This document shows positions 35,257-44,162 of a stretch of 64,000 nt of DNA, piece by piece. The stretch is from contig CAYGRM010000002.1 in NCBI GenBank assembly GCA_964352225.1, positions 6,097-70,096 on the forward strand. Direction: 5' to 3'. The stretch comes from CAJQQY01 sp964352225. Its GTDB lineage: Bacteria; Bacteroidota; Bacteroidia; Chitinophagales; Saprospiraceae. The first letter of the stretch is position 1, and the number at the start of each line of letters is the position of its first letter. The translations under genes and the position numbers were made by a program. The notes beneath the pieces are model-generated. The model was not told the origin of the DNA, did no database searches, and saw only the letters and a list, made by a program, of their open reading frames with translations.

Positions 35257-36588
35257 ATGAGTTTTTTTGATCAACTTTTTGGAGGTGGAGCGAAAAAAGA
35301 GCCACAACCAAAACTAAGTTTTGGAAGGTATAGTGACTCTTACAAAGATGCGAAACAATATGATTCGTGGGACAAAGCATTGACTTTATTTGAAAAAGAA
35401 CAATACATTGCTTCCTACTTGGAGTTTTTTAACTACCTCCGAGATGCTTATGAGGACAATGTAACCTGGAAAGAAGAAAATGGGAAAATATATTTTGAAG
35501 TTTTTCAAGGTTCAAAAAAAGCTACAGGGGTTGCAGATATTGAAAAAGTAACAATCGAAGCTAAAGTTGCTCAAACGGAAACACTCAATATTGGTTTTAT
35601 GCGTCGCCTGATGGAAAGAAATTTTTCACTTCGCTACAGCCGCTTCGCACTCGATCCTGATAATAACATTTCGATTCGATTTGACACTTACGTTTTGGAC
35701 GGATCTCCTTACAAATTATATTATGCACTTAAGGAATTAACAACTAATGCAGATAAGTTGGATGATATTTTAATTGATGAATTTAGGATGCTAAAACCTG
35801 TGGACACCGTTCACTTAGTTGATCTTCCAATAAAAGAAAAAGAGGTCAAGTATAAATATATCATAAATGAAATAAATGCTGTACTAGCAGCTATGAATAG
35901 TGGAAAACCTAGCTTAGATAAATATCCTGGAGGTTATGCTTATGTTCTCTTAAACTTAAGTTACAAATTAGATTATTTAACTAAGCCCGAAGGGTTTATG
36001 ATGGAGACATTGGAGCGAATTCACCGCATTTATTTTACGACAGATAAACAAAATCCAGCTCAAAAAAATATCATCATTCGCAAGGAGTTAAAAAAGCTTT
36101 TGAAGCGATCGAAAGAAGATTATTTTTTAGAAATGTATCTAACCAAATCTACCTTCGGAATCACCAAACCTGTAAATCATGATCGAATCGTAGGATTTAT
36201 TGATGGCGAATTACATAATATGGATTGGTATAATGAGCATGGATATCATACGATTGCGATAGGTATTCCAGGTTATATTGTGGGCTATTGCATGTTTAAT
36301 TTTGCTGCGCCTCGACCTGATCGAGAGTTATTTCATTTGTATTATCAAATTGTTGAAGCTGACTATTTTAAGGACTTGGGGTTCACTTTGAATTATTATG
36401 ATTCTTTAAAAAATACTTTTGATAAACGAGCAATCAAACGAGCAATCAATAATATTACTGAAAGCAATCGTGACTTATATGGTAGAATGAATCCAGATAA
36501 AAGTTTACTAAAATTTGATACGTTAACCAATTTCACCAAATCATTTTTAATGATGGTTCGCCACCTTGACTTGACGAAAACAGCATGA
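35257..36588 (+). CDS. YbjN-like domain protein with unknown C-terminal region
   Basis: 443 residues, soluble, no signal peptide, starting MSFFDQLFGGGAKKEP. Residues ~30-170 look like a YbjN/type III chaperone-like domain: SYLEFFNYLRDAYEDN, then MRRLMERNFSLRYSRFALDPDNNISIRFDTYV and ALKELTTNADKLDDIL. The last ~270 residues are mainly helical (RHI--I--T, KELKKLLKRSKEDYFLEMY) with a beta segment near HGYHTIAIGIPG, and match no family I know. The stop overlaps the start of the protease gene (ATGA), so the two are translationally coupled. Assignment of the YbjN-like fold is from pattern only. Confidence 0.55.
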   Translation: MSFFDQLFGGGAKKEPQPKLSFGRYSDSYKDAKQYDSWDKALTLFEKEQYIASYLEFFNYLRDAYEDNVTWKEENGKIYFEVFQGSKKATGVADIEKVTIEAKVAQTETLNIGFMRRLMERNFSLRYSRFALDPDNNISIRFDTYVLDGSPYKLYYALKELTTNADKLDDILIDEFRMLKPVDTVHLVDLPIKEKEVKYKYIINEINAVLAAMNSGKPSLDKYPGGYAYVLLNLSYKLDYLTKPEGFMMETLERIHRIYFTTDKQNPAQKNIIIRKELKKLLKRSKEDYFLEMYLTKSTFGITKPVNHDRIVGFIDGELHNMDWYNEHGYHTIAIGIPGYIVGYCMFNFAAPRPDRELFHLYYQIVEADYFKDLGFTLNYYDSLKNTFDKRAIKRAINNITESNRDLYGRMNPDKSLLKFDTLTNFTKSFLMMVRHLDLTKTA

Positions 36589-37667
36589 AGGAAATAATCA
36601 ATACATATAAAGATGTCATTATTCAGATTGCTACTCCCTATAGTACAGGCACAGGTTTTTATTTAAAGAATGAAAATCTAATTGTGACAAATGAGCATGT
36701 CATTAGAGATAATCGAGAAGTGGTCATTAATGGGGAAGGTTTTGAAAAACAAATGACGAAAGTGATCTTCTCGGATATTCGTCATGACTTAGCTTTTTTG
36801 CAAGCCCCTGAAATTATCGAAGCACCCGCAGTCAGATTATTTAAAGGAAAGGAAATAGAAAGAGGAGAAATAGTGATTGCTGCAGGTCATCCATTTGGTT
36901 TGAAATATTCAGCGACCCAAGGAATTGTTTCCAACATTGAAGAAGAGAAAAATGACCTTGTTTACATTCAACATGATGCGGCACTCAATCCTGGAAATAG
37001 TGGTGGACCACTCATTAATAAAAATGGAGAAATCGTAGGGATCAATACTTTTATTATTCAAAATGGGAACAACGTTGGATTTTCGCTTCCCGTAAGCTAT
37101 CTGCAGAAAACTATTAAAGAATTTCAAGAAGGTGAAAACCAAATTAGCATTCGTTGCAGCTCTTGTTCTAATGTTGTCTTTGAAAAAAAAGTAGAGGGAA
37201 ACTATTGTCCACATTGTGGAGCGAAAATTCAGATGCCTTCTAAAATTGAAGAATACGAAGCACTCGGAGTTTCAAAAACAATGGAACAGTTGCTTGATTC
37301 AATGGGACATAATGTAGGACTTTCTAGAATTGGCCCAAATCATTGGGAAATCATTGAAGGAAGTGCTAATATTAAAATTTCATATCACGAAAAAACTGGG
37401 CTAATTATGGGAGATGCCTCCCTCTGCTCTTTACCTAAAAAAAATATAAATCCCCTCTACGAATACCTTTTGAAACAAAACTATGAAATTGAAGGCTTGA
37501 CTTTTAGCATCAAAGAGAATGATATAGTTCTATCTTTGCTTATTTATGATCGTTATTTGAATATGGATACAGGAACTAAGTTATTCAAATACCTTTTTGA
37601 AAAAGCAGATTACTATGATAATATATTAGTGGAAGAATATGGCGCAATTTGGAAAAACGAAGAATAA
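36585..37667 (+). CDS. Cytoplasmic HtrA-like serine protease with zinc ribbon and YbjN-like domain
   Basis: 360 residues in three parts. Residues 1-180 are a trypsin-like S1C protease with an intact triad: H38 in VTNEHVI, D68 in RHDLAFL and S139 in NPGNSGGPLI. Residues 188-215 form a zinc ribbon (C191, C194, C208, C211). Residues ~230-355 resemble YbjN/CesT-type chaperone folds (NPLYEYLLKQNYEIEGLTFS, NDIVLSLLIYD, LFEKADYYDNIL). It lacks both a signal peptide and a PDZ domain, so it differs from DegP/DegS and should act in the cytoplasm. It overlaps the previous gene by 4 bp. Substrate and role unknown. Confidence 0.75.
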   Translation: MKEIINTYKDVIIQIATPYSTGTGFYLKNENLIVTNEHVIRDNREVVINGEGFEKQMTKVIFSDIRHDLAFLQAPEIIEAPAVRLFKGKEIERGEIVIAAGHPFGLKYSATQGIVSNIEEEKNDLVYIQHDAALNPGNSGGPLINKNGEIVGINTFIIQNGNNVGFSLPVSYLQKTIKEFQEGENQISIRCSSCSNVVFEKKVEGNYCPHCGAKIQMPSKIEEYEALGVSKTMEQLLDSMGHNVGLSRIGPNHWEIIEGSANIKISYHEKTGLIMGDASLCSLPKKNINPLYEYLLKQNYEIEGLTFSIKENDIVLSLLIYDRYLNMDTGTKLFKYLFEKADYYDNILVEEYGAIWKNEE

Positions 37668-37978
37668 TATTGATTTCCTTTGAAACTCCATTTTTTTATT
37701 CTTTTTTTGAAAAAAATAAAAAACAAAACTGTAGGCAGCAGTTTTTCGCCAAAAAGTATCTAAAACAAAACAAAGGCAAGGTGTTTTGAAATATGAGTAA
37801 AAATAATACGTTGATTAAACATGCAAAAAATGTCGTAGATTAGGTAACTATTTATTTATCAACGTTTCATTATTAATTGATTTTACCTATTTTTACAAAC
37901 TATTGTATAATCACCTAGCGTAAAATCCCTTGTCCACATTTTTTAATTAACTACTTAACAGGTTCAAATTACTGATTC
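37668..37978. other. Intergenic region before the PorP/SprF gene
   Basis: 311 bp, AT-rich. A weak inverted pair, ACGTTGAT (37808-37815) and ATCAACGT (37858-37865), is the only symmetry. A 16-codon frame at 37793-37843 looks accidental. Presumably contains the porP-like promoter, but I find no convincing −33/−7 match. Confidence 0.35.
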
Positions 37979-39028
37979 ATGAAAAGTTTGAAACAACTAT
38001 TTATTATTTTATTTGCTGTGATGGGAACAGCAACCTTGACTGCACAAGACATACATTTCTCACAATTCTATTCCTCCCCATTAAATCTAAATCCAGCATT
38101 AACGGGTGTAATGAACTGTAATGTTCGTTTAACAGGAAATTACCGTAATCAATGGGCAAGTGTCTTGAAAGCAAATGCCTTTTCTACTTATTCAGTATCA
38201 TACGATCAACGGATTCCTGTTGGTAGAAGTGATTTCTTTGGAGTAGGTGGTACTTTCTGGGGAGACAGGGCCGGTGAATCTAACTTCGCAACTCTTCAAG
38301 GAAGATTATCTTTATCATATAGCAAAAAAATGAGTGGAGGTCGAAAATCAGGGAACTACTTAGTTGTAGGTGCTGACGCCGGAGCTTCTCAAAGAAGTAT
38401 TGATTTTTTAAACCTTCGATATGGGGCCCAACACGATGGACAAGGAGGATTCGATTCAAGCTTACCGACTAATGAAGTATTTAACAATGATAACTTTATT
38501 TTTGCTGATATCTCTGCAGGTTTATTATGGTTTTCAGTTTTTGATGAAGACAATAATTTCTACATAGGTGGTGCTTTTAGTCACTTAAATAGAGCCAACC
38601 AATCTTTTAACGAAGATCGATTTGAAGAATTGTATAGCAAATTTACCATCCACGCAGGTGGTGAGTTCATGGTTTCCGACCGAGTAGGATTGGTTCCTGG
38701 CGTTGTTTCTTTCTTCCAAGGACCTTCATTTCAGTTGAATACTGGAACAAGTTTAAAGTTCCTTTTGGGAAAAAGTAAAAATTTACAACAAGCTTTCCAG
38801 ATTGGAGCTTGGTACCGTATTGCTAATCATTTCAATGATGCGATCACCTCAGATGCATTCATTCTTTCAACTAAATTTGATTATGAGCAATTTTCTATCG
38901 GATTTAGCTACGATATAAACGTATCTAGCTTACGACCTGCAAGTAATTCAAATGGAGCATTTGAGTTTGCCATGACTTACAAAATCTGTGGACCAGAGGT
39001 AAGAAATGTTTACTGTCCTAATTTCTAG
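37979..39028 (+). CDS. PorP/SprF-family type IX secretion membrane protein
   Basis: 349 residues with a signal peptide (MKSLKQLFIILFAVMGTATLTAQ) followed by DIHFSQFYSSPLNLNPALTG, which is the family signature. The remainder is a predicted outer-membrane beta-barrel (GNYRNQWASV, VGADAGASQRSIDF, SIGFSYDINVSSLRP, EFAMTYKI). PorP/SprF members help export or attach T9SS cargo such as adhesins to the cell surface. Genomes usually hold many copies, each paired with a large cargo gene; no such partner is beside this one. A T9SS type-B cargo is encoded at 57639-59420. Confidence 0.93.
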   Translation: MKSLKQLFIILFAVMGTATLTAQDIHFSQFYSSPLNLNPALTGVMNCNVRLTGNYRNQWASVLKANAFSTYSVSYDQRIPVGRSDFFGVGGTFWGDRAGESNFATLQGRLSLSYSKKMSGGRKSGNYLVVGADAGASQRSIDFLNLRYGAQHDGQGGFDSSLPTNEVFNNDNFIFADISAGLLWFSVFDEDNNFYIGGAFSHLNRANQSFNEDRFEELYSKFTIHAGGEFMVSDRVGLVPGVVSFFQGPSFQLNTGTSLKFLLGKSKNLQQAFQIGAWYRIANHFNDAITSDAFILSTKFDYEQFSIGFSYDINVSSLRPASNSNGAFEFAMTYKICGPEVRNVYCPNF

Positions 39029-39097
39029 GAAAGTATCAAAATAAATATTTCAAGTTTTTTCCTGAAATATTAAAGAAAAATATTATTTTTACATCTC

Positions 39098-39146
39098 AAA
39101 GAGATGTCTCCTTAACTAACACTTTATAGGAGACATCTCTTTTTAT
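39098..39146 (+). terminator. Terminator after the PorP/SprF gene
   Basis: Perfect 14-bp stem AAAGAGATGTCTCC (39098-39111) and complement (39129-39142), with a T run; 70 nt after the stop. Confidence 0.9.
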
Positions 39147-39422
39147 TTTGGTGAAAATGATCTCTTTTTTCAATTAAAAAAAGAAAATGATGAATATAGA
39201 GAAGGAAATTGTATTTATTTTTTCCATGTTCATCAGAATAAAATATTAACTTTCAGTCTGCTTTGGGAGAACAAACAGTCTGAAAGAGTAAAAAGGCGAG
39301 TCAAAAGCCAGTAATGTGATTTACCTATTCAGAGTATGGTTATTGGGAAAAATAAAAAACATACTGATTAGTTAATACTGATTTTGACTCTTCTATTCAA
39401 TCATTCCAAAAAAAATTAAGAC
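39147..39422. promoter_or_regulatory. Leader and probable promoter region of the bactofilin operon
   Basis: 276 bp after the terminator. CTTTCAGTCTG near 39250 and CAGTCTGAAAG near 39280 form a near-palindrome with one mismatch around a 14-nt centre, a possible regulatory hairpin. No coding frame of note. Confidence 0.35.
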
Positions 39423-39911
39423 ATGTTTGGTAGTAAAAAAAATGAAGCAACTCTTGCATCTAACAACAAAAATTCAGCACCATCAAGTACTTCTAATGCT
39501 TTAAACAGTCTGGTAAAAGGAACAAAAGTAGAAGGTACTGTTTCTTCAGAAAGTGATATTAGAGTTGACGGAATCATCGTTGGTACATTAATCTGTAAAG
39601 CCAAAGTCATCATCGGCCCAACAGGAGCAATCGAAGGTGATGTTCAATGCGAAAATGCAGTTATCGAAGGTCGATTTGAAGGAAGTCTAAAAGTAAACCA
39701 ACTACTGACTGTAAAAGATACAGCTCAAGTACATGGTGATGTAAATACAAATAAATTATTGGTTCAATCTGGTGCTACATTTAATGTAACTTGCCGAATG
39801 GGAGCTGGCAAAAATAACGTTGGAGCTGCCCCTGTGAAAAAAATGAATCAAGGAAATGGAAATCAAAGTCAACAAGCAATTGGACAAAAAGCAACCCAAA
39901 AAGTCGGATAA
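39423..39911 (+). CDS. Bactofilin
   Basis: 162 residues, cytoplasmic. A polar N-terminal tail (~1-30) is followed by the beta-helical bactofilin domain (GTKVEGTVSSESDIRVDGIIVGTL, KVIIGPTGAIEGDVQCENAVIEGRFEG, VHGDVNTNKLLVQSGATF). These proteins self-assemble without nucleotide into filaments that shape cells or place envelope machines. The C-terminal tail is Asn/Gln/Lys-rich, and the next gene starts within it. First gene of a plus-strand cluster with AtpZ and AtpI-like genes, an arrangement common in this phylum. Confidence 0.93.
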   Translation: MFGSKKNEATLASNNKNSAPSSTSNALNSLVKGTKVEGTVSSESDIRVDGIIVGTLICKAKVIIGPTGAIEGDVQCENAVIEGRFEGSLKVNQLLTVKDTAQVHGDVNTNKLLVQSGATFNVTCRMGAGKNNVGAAPVKKMNQGNGNQSQQAIGQKATQKVG

Positions 39912-40086
39912 TGCCTATCTAAAGTATTCAGGATTAGCATTCCAATTAGCAGCTACTATTGGGGTAGGTGCTTTTATTGGATTTAAGTTAGATGAATGGG
40001 CTAATTTTGAAAAACAATATTTAACTGCATTATTTGCTATACTTTTTACCTTAGCAGGTCTATATATTGCCTTAAAAGATTTGTAG
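39856..40086 (+). CDS. AtpZ-like small membrane protein
   Basis: 76 residues: a basic N-terminus and two membrane helices (YSGLAFQLAATIGVGAFIGFKL and LTALFAILFTLAGLYIALKDL) with Gly-rich first helix and a KLDEW loop, as in AtpZ/AtpI (ATP synthase-associated, thought to help magnesium uptake or rotor assembly). From the ATG at 39856 it overlaps the bactofilin gene by 56 nt; a TTG at 39880 would overlap by 32. Normally this gene leads the F0F1 operon, but no atp structural gene is present within the window. Confidence 0.8.
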   Translation: MEIKVNKQLDKKQPKKSDNAYLKYSGLAFQLAATIGVGAFIGFKLDEWANFEKQYLTALFAILFTLAGLYIALKDL

Positions 40087-40162
40087 TTTTGGGTTTAGAA
40101 TGAATGAATTTTAATACCTACATTAAAATGTATTCATTCTAAATCCAAAATCTAAAATAATA

Positions 40163-40546
40163 ATGAAACATCGCACCTTCTTAATCCAGCTTGTTACTCT
40201 TTCACTAGTTTCATTTCTCCTTCTTTTCTTTATTAATAAACTACCTCAGTTCACCCCTTTTCAAACATTCTCATATATCAGTTGTTTTTCATTTATTATA
40301 TTTAGTGCAATAATGTATTTTCTAGCATCCAGAGCCGCAGTAAGTTCTGACAAAAATCTATTCTTGCAGCAAGTATTATTAACCACCTCTCTGAAAATGG
40401 CATTATGCATTTTTGTCATAGTTGGTTATTTCAAATTAGCAGAACCATCTTCCAAAATGTATGCTATCCCATTTCTGATAGTTTACCTGATATTTACTAT
40501 TTTTGAGACTTATTTTATGATGAAATTGAGTAAAGTAAAAAATTAA
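40163..40546 (+). CDS. Four-helix membrane protein, AtpI-like position
   Basis: 127 residues with four predicted membrane helices (LIQLVTLSLVSFLLLFFI; FSYISCFSFIIFSAIMYFL; LKMALCIFVIVGYF; IPFLIVYLIFTIFETYFMM) and no motif I recognise with certainty. It stands where a small AtpI-like gene is often found between atpZ and atpB in Bacteroidota; here the next gene is a biotin carrier 4 nt later. Probably part of the same transcript as atpZ. Confidence 0.6.
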   Translation: MKHRTFLIQLVTLSLVSFLLLFFINKLPQFTPFQTFSYISCFSFIIFSAIMYFLASRAAVSSDKNLFLQQVLLTTSLKMALCIFVIVGYFKLAEPSSKMYAIPFLIVYLIFTIFETYFMMKLSKVKN

Positions 40547-40550
40547 CCTC

Positions 40551-41039
40551 ATGGAGAAAAACAACTATAAAGTAAGAGTAGACGAACAGTCAGAATTTGA
40601 ATTCGATGCTACTCAAATGAATAATTTTGATTTTGTAAAAGAACAGGATGGGCAATTCCATATTTTAAAAAATAACAAAGCTTTTCGTGCGGAAATCGTT
40701 GAAGCTAACTTTTCTAACAAGACATTTACCATCAAAGTAAATGGTAATCCTTACCAAATCAAGGTGGCAGATCGTTTCGATCAATTGGTCAATCAGTTAG
40801 GTCTTTCCGTAGTGAATACTCAAAAAGTTACTGACGTAAAAGCTCCGATGCCTGGTCTAGTTCTAGGGGTTTCTGTCGAAGTTGGACAAACCGTTCAAAA
40901 AGGAGATGGCTTGCTGATTCTCGAAGCTATGAAAATGGAAAATGTTATTAAGTCTGTTGGGGAAGGAATAGTCAAAGCAATTCATGTTGATCAAGGGAAA
41001 GCAGTTGAGAAAGGACAACTCCTCATCGAAATGGAATAG
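40551..41039 (+). CDS. Biotin carboxyl carrier-type protein
   Basis: 162 residues. The C-terminal ~75 residues are a biotinyl domain: VKAPMPGLVLGVSVEVGQTV, EAMKMEN with the Lys that would be biotinylated, and GKAVEKGQLLIEME. The N-terminal ~85 residues are a small beta-rich module with no named match. It carries CO2 for an acyl-CoA or pyruvate/oxaloacetate carboxylase, whose catalytic subunits are not in the window. Placed 4 nt after the preceding membrane protein. Confidence 0.85.
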   Translation: MEKNNYKVRVDEQSEFEFDATQMNNFDFVKEQDGQFHILKNNKAFRAEIVEANFSNKTFTIKVNGNPYQIKVADRFDQLVNQLGLSVVNTQKVTDVKAPMPGLVLGVSVEVGQTVQKGDGLLILEAMKMENVIKSVGEGIVKAIHVDQGKAVEKGQLLIEME

Positions 41040-41072
41040 AAATAAGTTGATAAACATTTTCACTTTTCTCAA

Positions 41073-43535
41073 ATGCATGATATTCGGAAGATAGCTGAAG
41101 TGACGAGTGGGATTTTTTTGAAAAAAAAGGTCTTAGATGCTTCCATTGAACATTTGTTATTTGACAGCCGTCAAGTTAATTTTCCTACCTCTTCTTTATT
41201 TTTTGCCATTCAGGGGGAACGCCGAGATGGACATGACTTTATCAAACAACTTTACGATAAAGGTGTCTACAATTTCATCGTTGATAAAAAAATTGCCACT
41301 CGCTCATTCCCTAAAGCAAATTTTATCCTTGTAAAAAAATCAGTCCTTGCGCTTCAGCAACTTGCACTATTTCATCGCAATCAATTTTCGTTAAAGTCAA
41401 TCGGCATCACCGGTAGTAATGGAAAAACTATTGTGAAAGAATGGCTCCTACAATTTTTACAAAATGATCATCAAGTCGTTGCAAGTCCTAAAAGTTACAA
41501 CTCTCAAATAGGTGTCCCTATGTCCGTTTTTTTAATTAGAAAGGAACACACACTTGGAATATTTGAAGCAGGAATTTCTACCACAAATGAAATGCAATTC
41601 TCTGAAAAAATAATCCAACCAGAGATTGGAATTTTTACAAATATTGGAGATGCACATAGTGAAGGTTTCAAAAATATTGAGGAGAAATTAGATGAAAAAC
41701 TTAAGTTATTTAAAAATTGTACAACTATAGTTTTCTGCAAAGACAATGCATTGGTCAATGAACATATGCAAAAACTTGGTGAAAAGAATCTATTTGATTG
41801 GTCAAAAAAAGGTAAAGCAAAACTTCAAATAACCTCAACTTCTAAACAAAAACAGCGAACTAAAATCGATGGGATTTTTAATGAAAAGAAAATCTCTATC
41901 ACGATTCCATTTACTGATGAAGCGTCTATTGAAAATGCCATCCATTGTTGGGCCTTTTTACTTTTTTTTAAGAAAAAAAATACTTGGATTGCTCAAAAAA
42001 TCCAACAGCTTCGGCCTGTCCCTATGCGCCTCGAAATTAAAGAAGGCATCAATCATTGTGTCATTATCAATGATAGTTATAATGCAGATTTGACTGCTTT
42101 AAAAATCGCACTTAATCATCTCGAACAACAAGGAAAATTAAAAAAACGAACGCTTATTCTTTCCGATATTTTGCAAGTGGAAATGAGTACAAAAGACTTG
42201 TACCAAACAATTGCCCATCTCATCGAAGACAAAAAAATATCAAGAGTACTCGGAATTGGTCAACATGTCTTTACGCTAAAAAAATATTTAAGTAAAAAAA
42301 TAAAAACACAATTTTTTGAAACTACTTTAGATTTTTTGAAAAAAGTACAACCAACAGACTTTCAAAATGAAAACGTTCTTTTAAAAGGTGCTCGCCCATT
42401 TGAATTTGAAAAGATCGCAGAACGACTTTCCAAGAAAAATCACAATACTATTTTAGAAATAGACCTGAATGCTTTAGTTTTAAACCTCAACGTTTATAAT
42501 AGTTTTTTGAAACCAAATACAAAACTCATTGCGATGGTCAAAGCTTCTGCCTACGGAAGCGGGAGTGTGGAAGTAGCTAAACTTTTGGAATTTCAAAAAG
42601 TAGATTACTTTGCTGTTGCCTATGCGGATGAAGGAGTGGAACTACGTAAAGCAGGTATTCAATTACCTATTTTAGTTTTGAATCCTGAGGAAGCCGTTTT
42701 TGAAGTTTTGGAAAAACAGAATTTAGAAGCGGAAATTTATAGTTTAGAATTATTAGAAAAGTTCATTCAATATTTTTCTAATAAAAAATCTAACATCTTG
42801 ATTCATTTAAAATTCGATACGGGAATGCGGCGGCTAGGTTTTGAAGAAAAAGATTTAGATAATGTGATCTCTATTTTGAAAAAAAATACACACATAAAAA
42901 TTCAATCTATCTTTTCTCATTTAGTCGGAAGTGAGGCAAATGAGCATGATAATTTTACCAAAAAGCAAGTAGCTCTTTTTCAAAAAATGTATGATAAAAT
43001 TTGCGCTGAATTAAAAATTCGTCCCATGCGACATATTTTAAATTCAAGTGGAATTAATCGTTTTCCCCAATATCAAATGGAAATGGTTCGATTGGGAATT
43101 GGTTTGTATGGAATTGATTCAAGTCAAACTATTCAAAATCAATTACAAAAAGTACACACGCTCAAAGCGAGCATCTCTCAAATAAAAAATATCACCAAGG
43201 GAGAAACCATTGGATACGGTAGAAAAGGTAAAGCAAAAAAAGCGATGCGAATAGCTACGATAAGTATCGGTTATGCTGATGGTTTGATGCGTTCGGCAGG
43301 TAATGGAAACTTTAGTGTTATGATTCAAGGAAAACGTGCAGACATTGTTGGAAACATCTGTATGGATATGTGCATGGTAGATGTCACAGAAATTCCTGAG
43401 GCGGCAACGGGTGATGAAGTAATCATTTTTGGAGAAAATCCAACTGTTGAGGAGTTAGCGAAAGTAATGGGAACGATTCCTTATGAGATTTTCCCAATCA
43501 TCTCTAGCAGAGTAAAACGAGTTTATTTATACTAG
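41073..43535 (+). CDS. Bifunctional MurF-alanine racemase
   Basis: 820 residues joining two wall-precursor enzymes. Residues ~1-455 are MurF (adds D-Ala-D-Ala to UDP-MurNAc-tripeptide): DSRQVNFPTSSLFFAI, the ATP loop GITGSNGKT, and NDSYNADLTALK. Residues ~460-820 are alanine racemase: the PLP Lys in MVKASAYGSG (~490), DTGMRRLGF, SSGINRFPQ, VRLGIGLYG, and ISIGYADG. Coupling D-Ala production to its use is a known fusion in Bacteroidota. The MurF half has the expected SPKSYNSQIGVP region. The stop is followed by a fragment like the GTAG repeats (TAGTAGGACGAGTTTCC). Confidence 0.95.
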   Translation: MHDIRKIAEVTSGIFLKKKVLDASIEHLLFDSRQVNFPTSSLFFAIQGERRDGHDFIKQLYDKGVYNFIVDKKIATRSFPKANFILVKKSVLALQQLALFHRNQFSLKSIGITGSNGKTIVKEWLLQFLQNDHQVVASPKSYNSQIGVPMSVFLIRKEHTLGIFEAGISTTNEMQFSEKIIQPEIGIFTNIGDAHSEGFKNIEEKLDEKLKLFKNCTTIVFCKDNALVNEHMQKLGEKNLFDWSKKGKAKLQITSTSKQKQRTKIDGIFNEKKISITIPFTDEASIENAIHCWAFLLFFKKKNTWIAQKIQQLRPVPMRLEIKEGINHCVIINDSYNADLTALKIALNHLEQQGKLKKRTLILSDILQVEMSTKDLYQTIAHLIEDKKISRVLGIGQHVFTLKKYLSKKIKTQFFETTLDFLKKVQPTDFQNENVLLKGARPFEFEKIAERLSKKNHNTILEIDLNALVLNLNVYNSFLKPNTKLIAMVKASAYGSGSVEVAKLLEFQKVDYFAVAYADEGVELRKAGIQLPILVLNPEEAVFEVLEKQNLEAEIYSLELLEKFIQYFSNKKSNILIHLKFDTGMRRLGFEEKDLDNVISILKKNTHIKIQSIFSHLVGSEANEHDNFTKKQVALFQKMYDKICAELKIRPMRHILNSSGINRFPQYQMEMVRLGIGLYGIDSSQTIQNQLQKVHTLKASISQIKNITKGETIGYGRKGKAKKAMRIATISIGYADGLMRSAGNGNFSVMIQGKRADIVGNICMDMCMVDVTEIPEAATGDEVIIFGENPTVEELAKVMGTIPYEIFPIISSRVKRVYLY

Positions 43536-43619
43536 TAGGACGAGTTTCCTTTCTTCTACGATGGTCCAGAATCCTAATCTTGGAACGATTCGGAAAATCA
43601 TTTCACATAAATATTGAAT

Positions 43620-44141
43620 ATGGCACTCAATGTAGAAATCAAAGCAAAGTGTAAAAATCCTGCTTCCATTAAAGAAATCTTGGAATCTCAACAAGCAGAC
43701 TTTAAAGGTGTGGATCATCAAATTGATACTTACTTTAAAGTACCAAATGGCCGAATGAAATTCCGTGAAGGAAATATTGAAAACTCTTTGATACATTATG
43801 ATCGCCCAAATCAGGCCGGTCCAAAAAAGTCAAATTACATTTTATATCATCCACAAGCTGATTCTTCGTTGAAACAATTATTAACCCAAGCGAATGGTGT
43901 ACTTGTGGTAGTTGATAAATTGCGTTCAATTTACTTTATTAAAAATGTGAAATTTCATGTTGATGAGGTAGAAAACTTGGGAAGTTTTATGGAAATCGAA
44001 GCGATTGATTCTGACGGCTCGATTGGTGAGGAAAAACTATTGGAGCAATGTCAATTTTATTTAAATTTGTTCGGAATTCAAGAAGAAGATTTGATTGATC
44101 ATTCTTATAGTGATTTATTACTTCACAAAATGGCAATTTGA
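43620..44141 (+). CDS. CYTH-domain protein (class IV adenylate cyclase-like)
   Basis: 173 residues from the ATG at 43620 (a TTG two codons upstream is less likely). It starts with VEIKAK, the ExExK motif of CYTH phosphatases/cyclases; later Arg/Lys/Glu residues (GRMKFREG, VVVDKLRSIYF, FHVDEVENLGSFMEIEA) line a triphosphate tunnel in the family. Possible activities are cAMP formation from ATP or tripolyphosphate cleavage; the LGSFMEIEA motif is shared by both. Single domain, plausibly co-transcribed with the GHMP kinase downstream, with a GTAG hairpin between. Confidence 0.82.
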   Translation: MALNVEIKAKCKNPASIKEILESQQADFKGVDHQIDTYFKVPNGRMKFREGNIENSLIHYDRPNQAGPKKSNYILYHPQADSSLKQLLTQANGVLVVVDKLRSIYFIKNVKFHVDEVENLGSFMEIEAIDSDGSIGEEKLLEQCQFYLNLFGIQEEDLIDHSYSDLLLHKMAI

Positions 44142-44162
44142 TTCGTTCTTAAATCTGAATAT

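Noticed and set aside
37793..37843. Sixteen-codon frame MSKNNTLIKHAKNVVD before the PorP/SprF gene
   Set aside because: Too short, no supporting context and no sign of selection.
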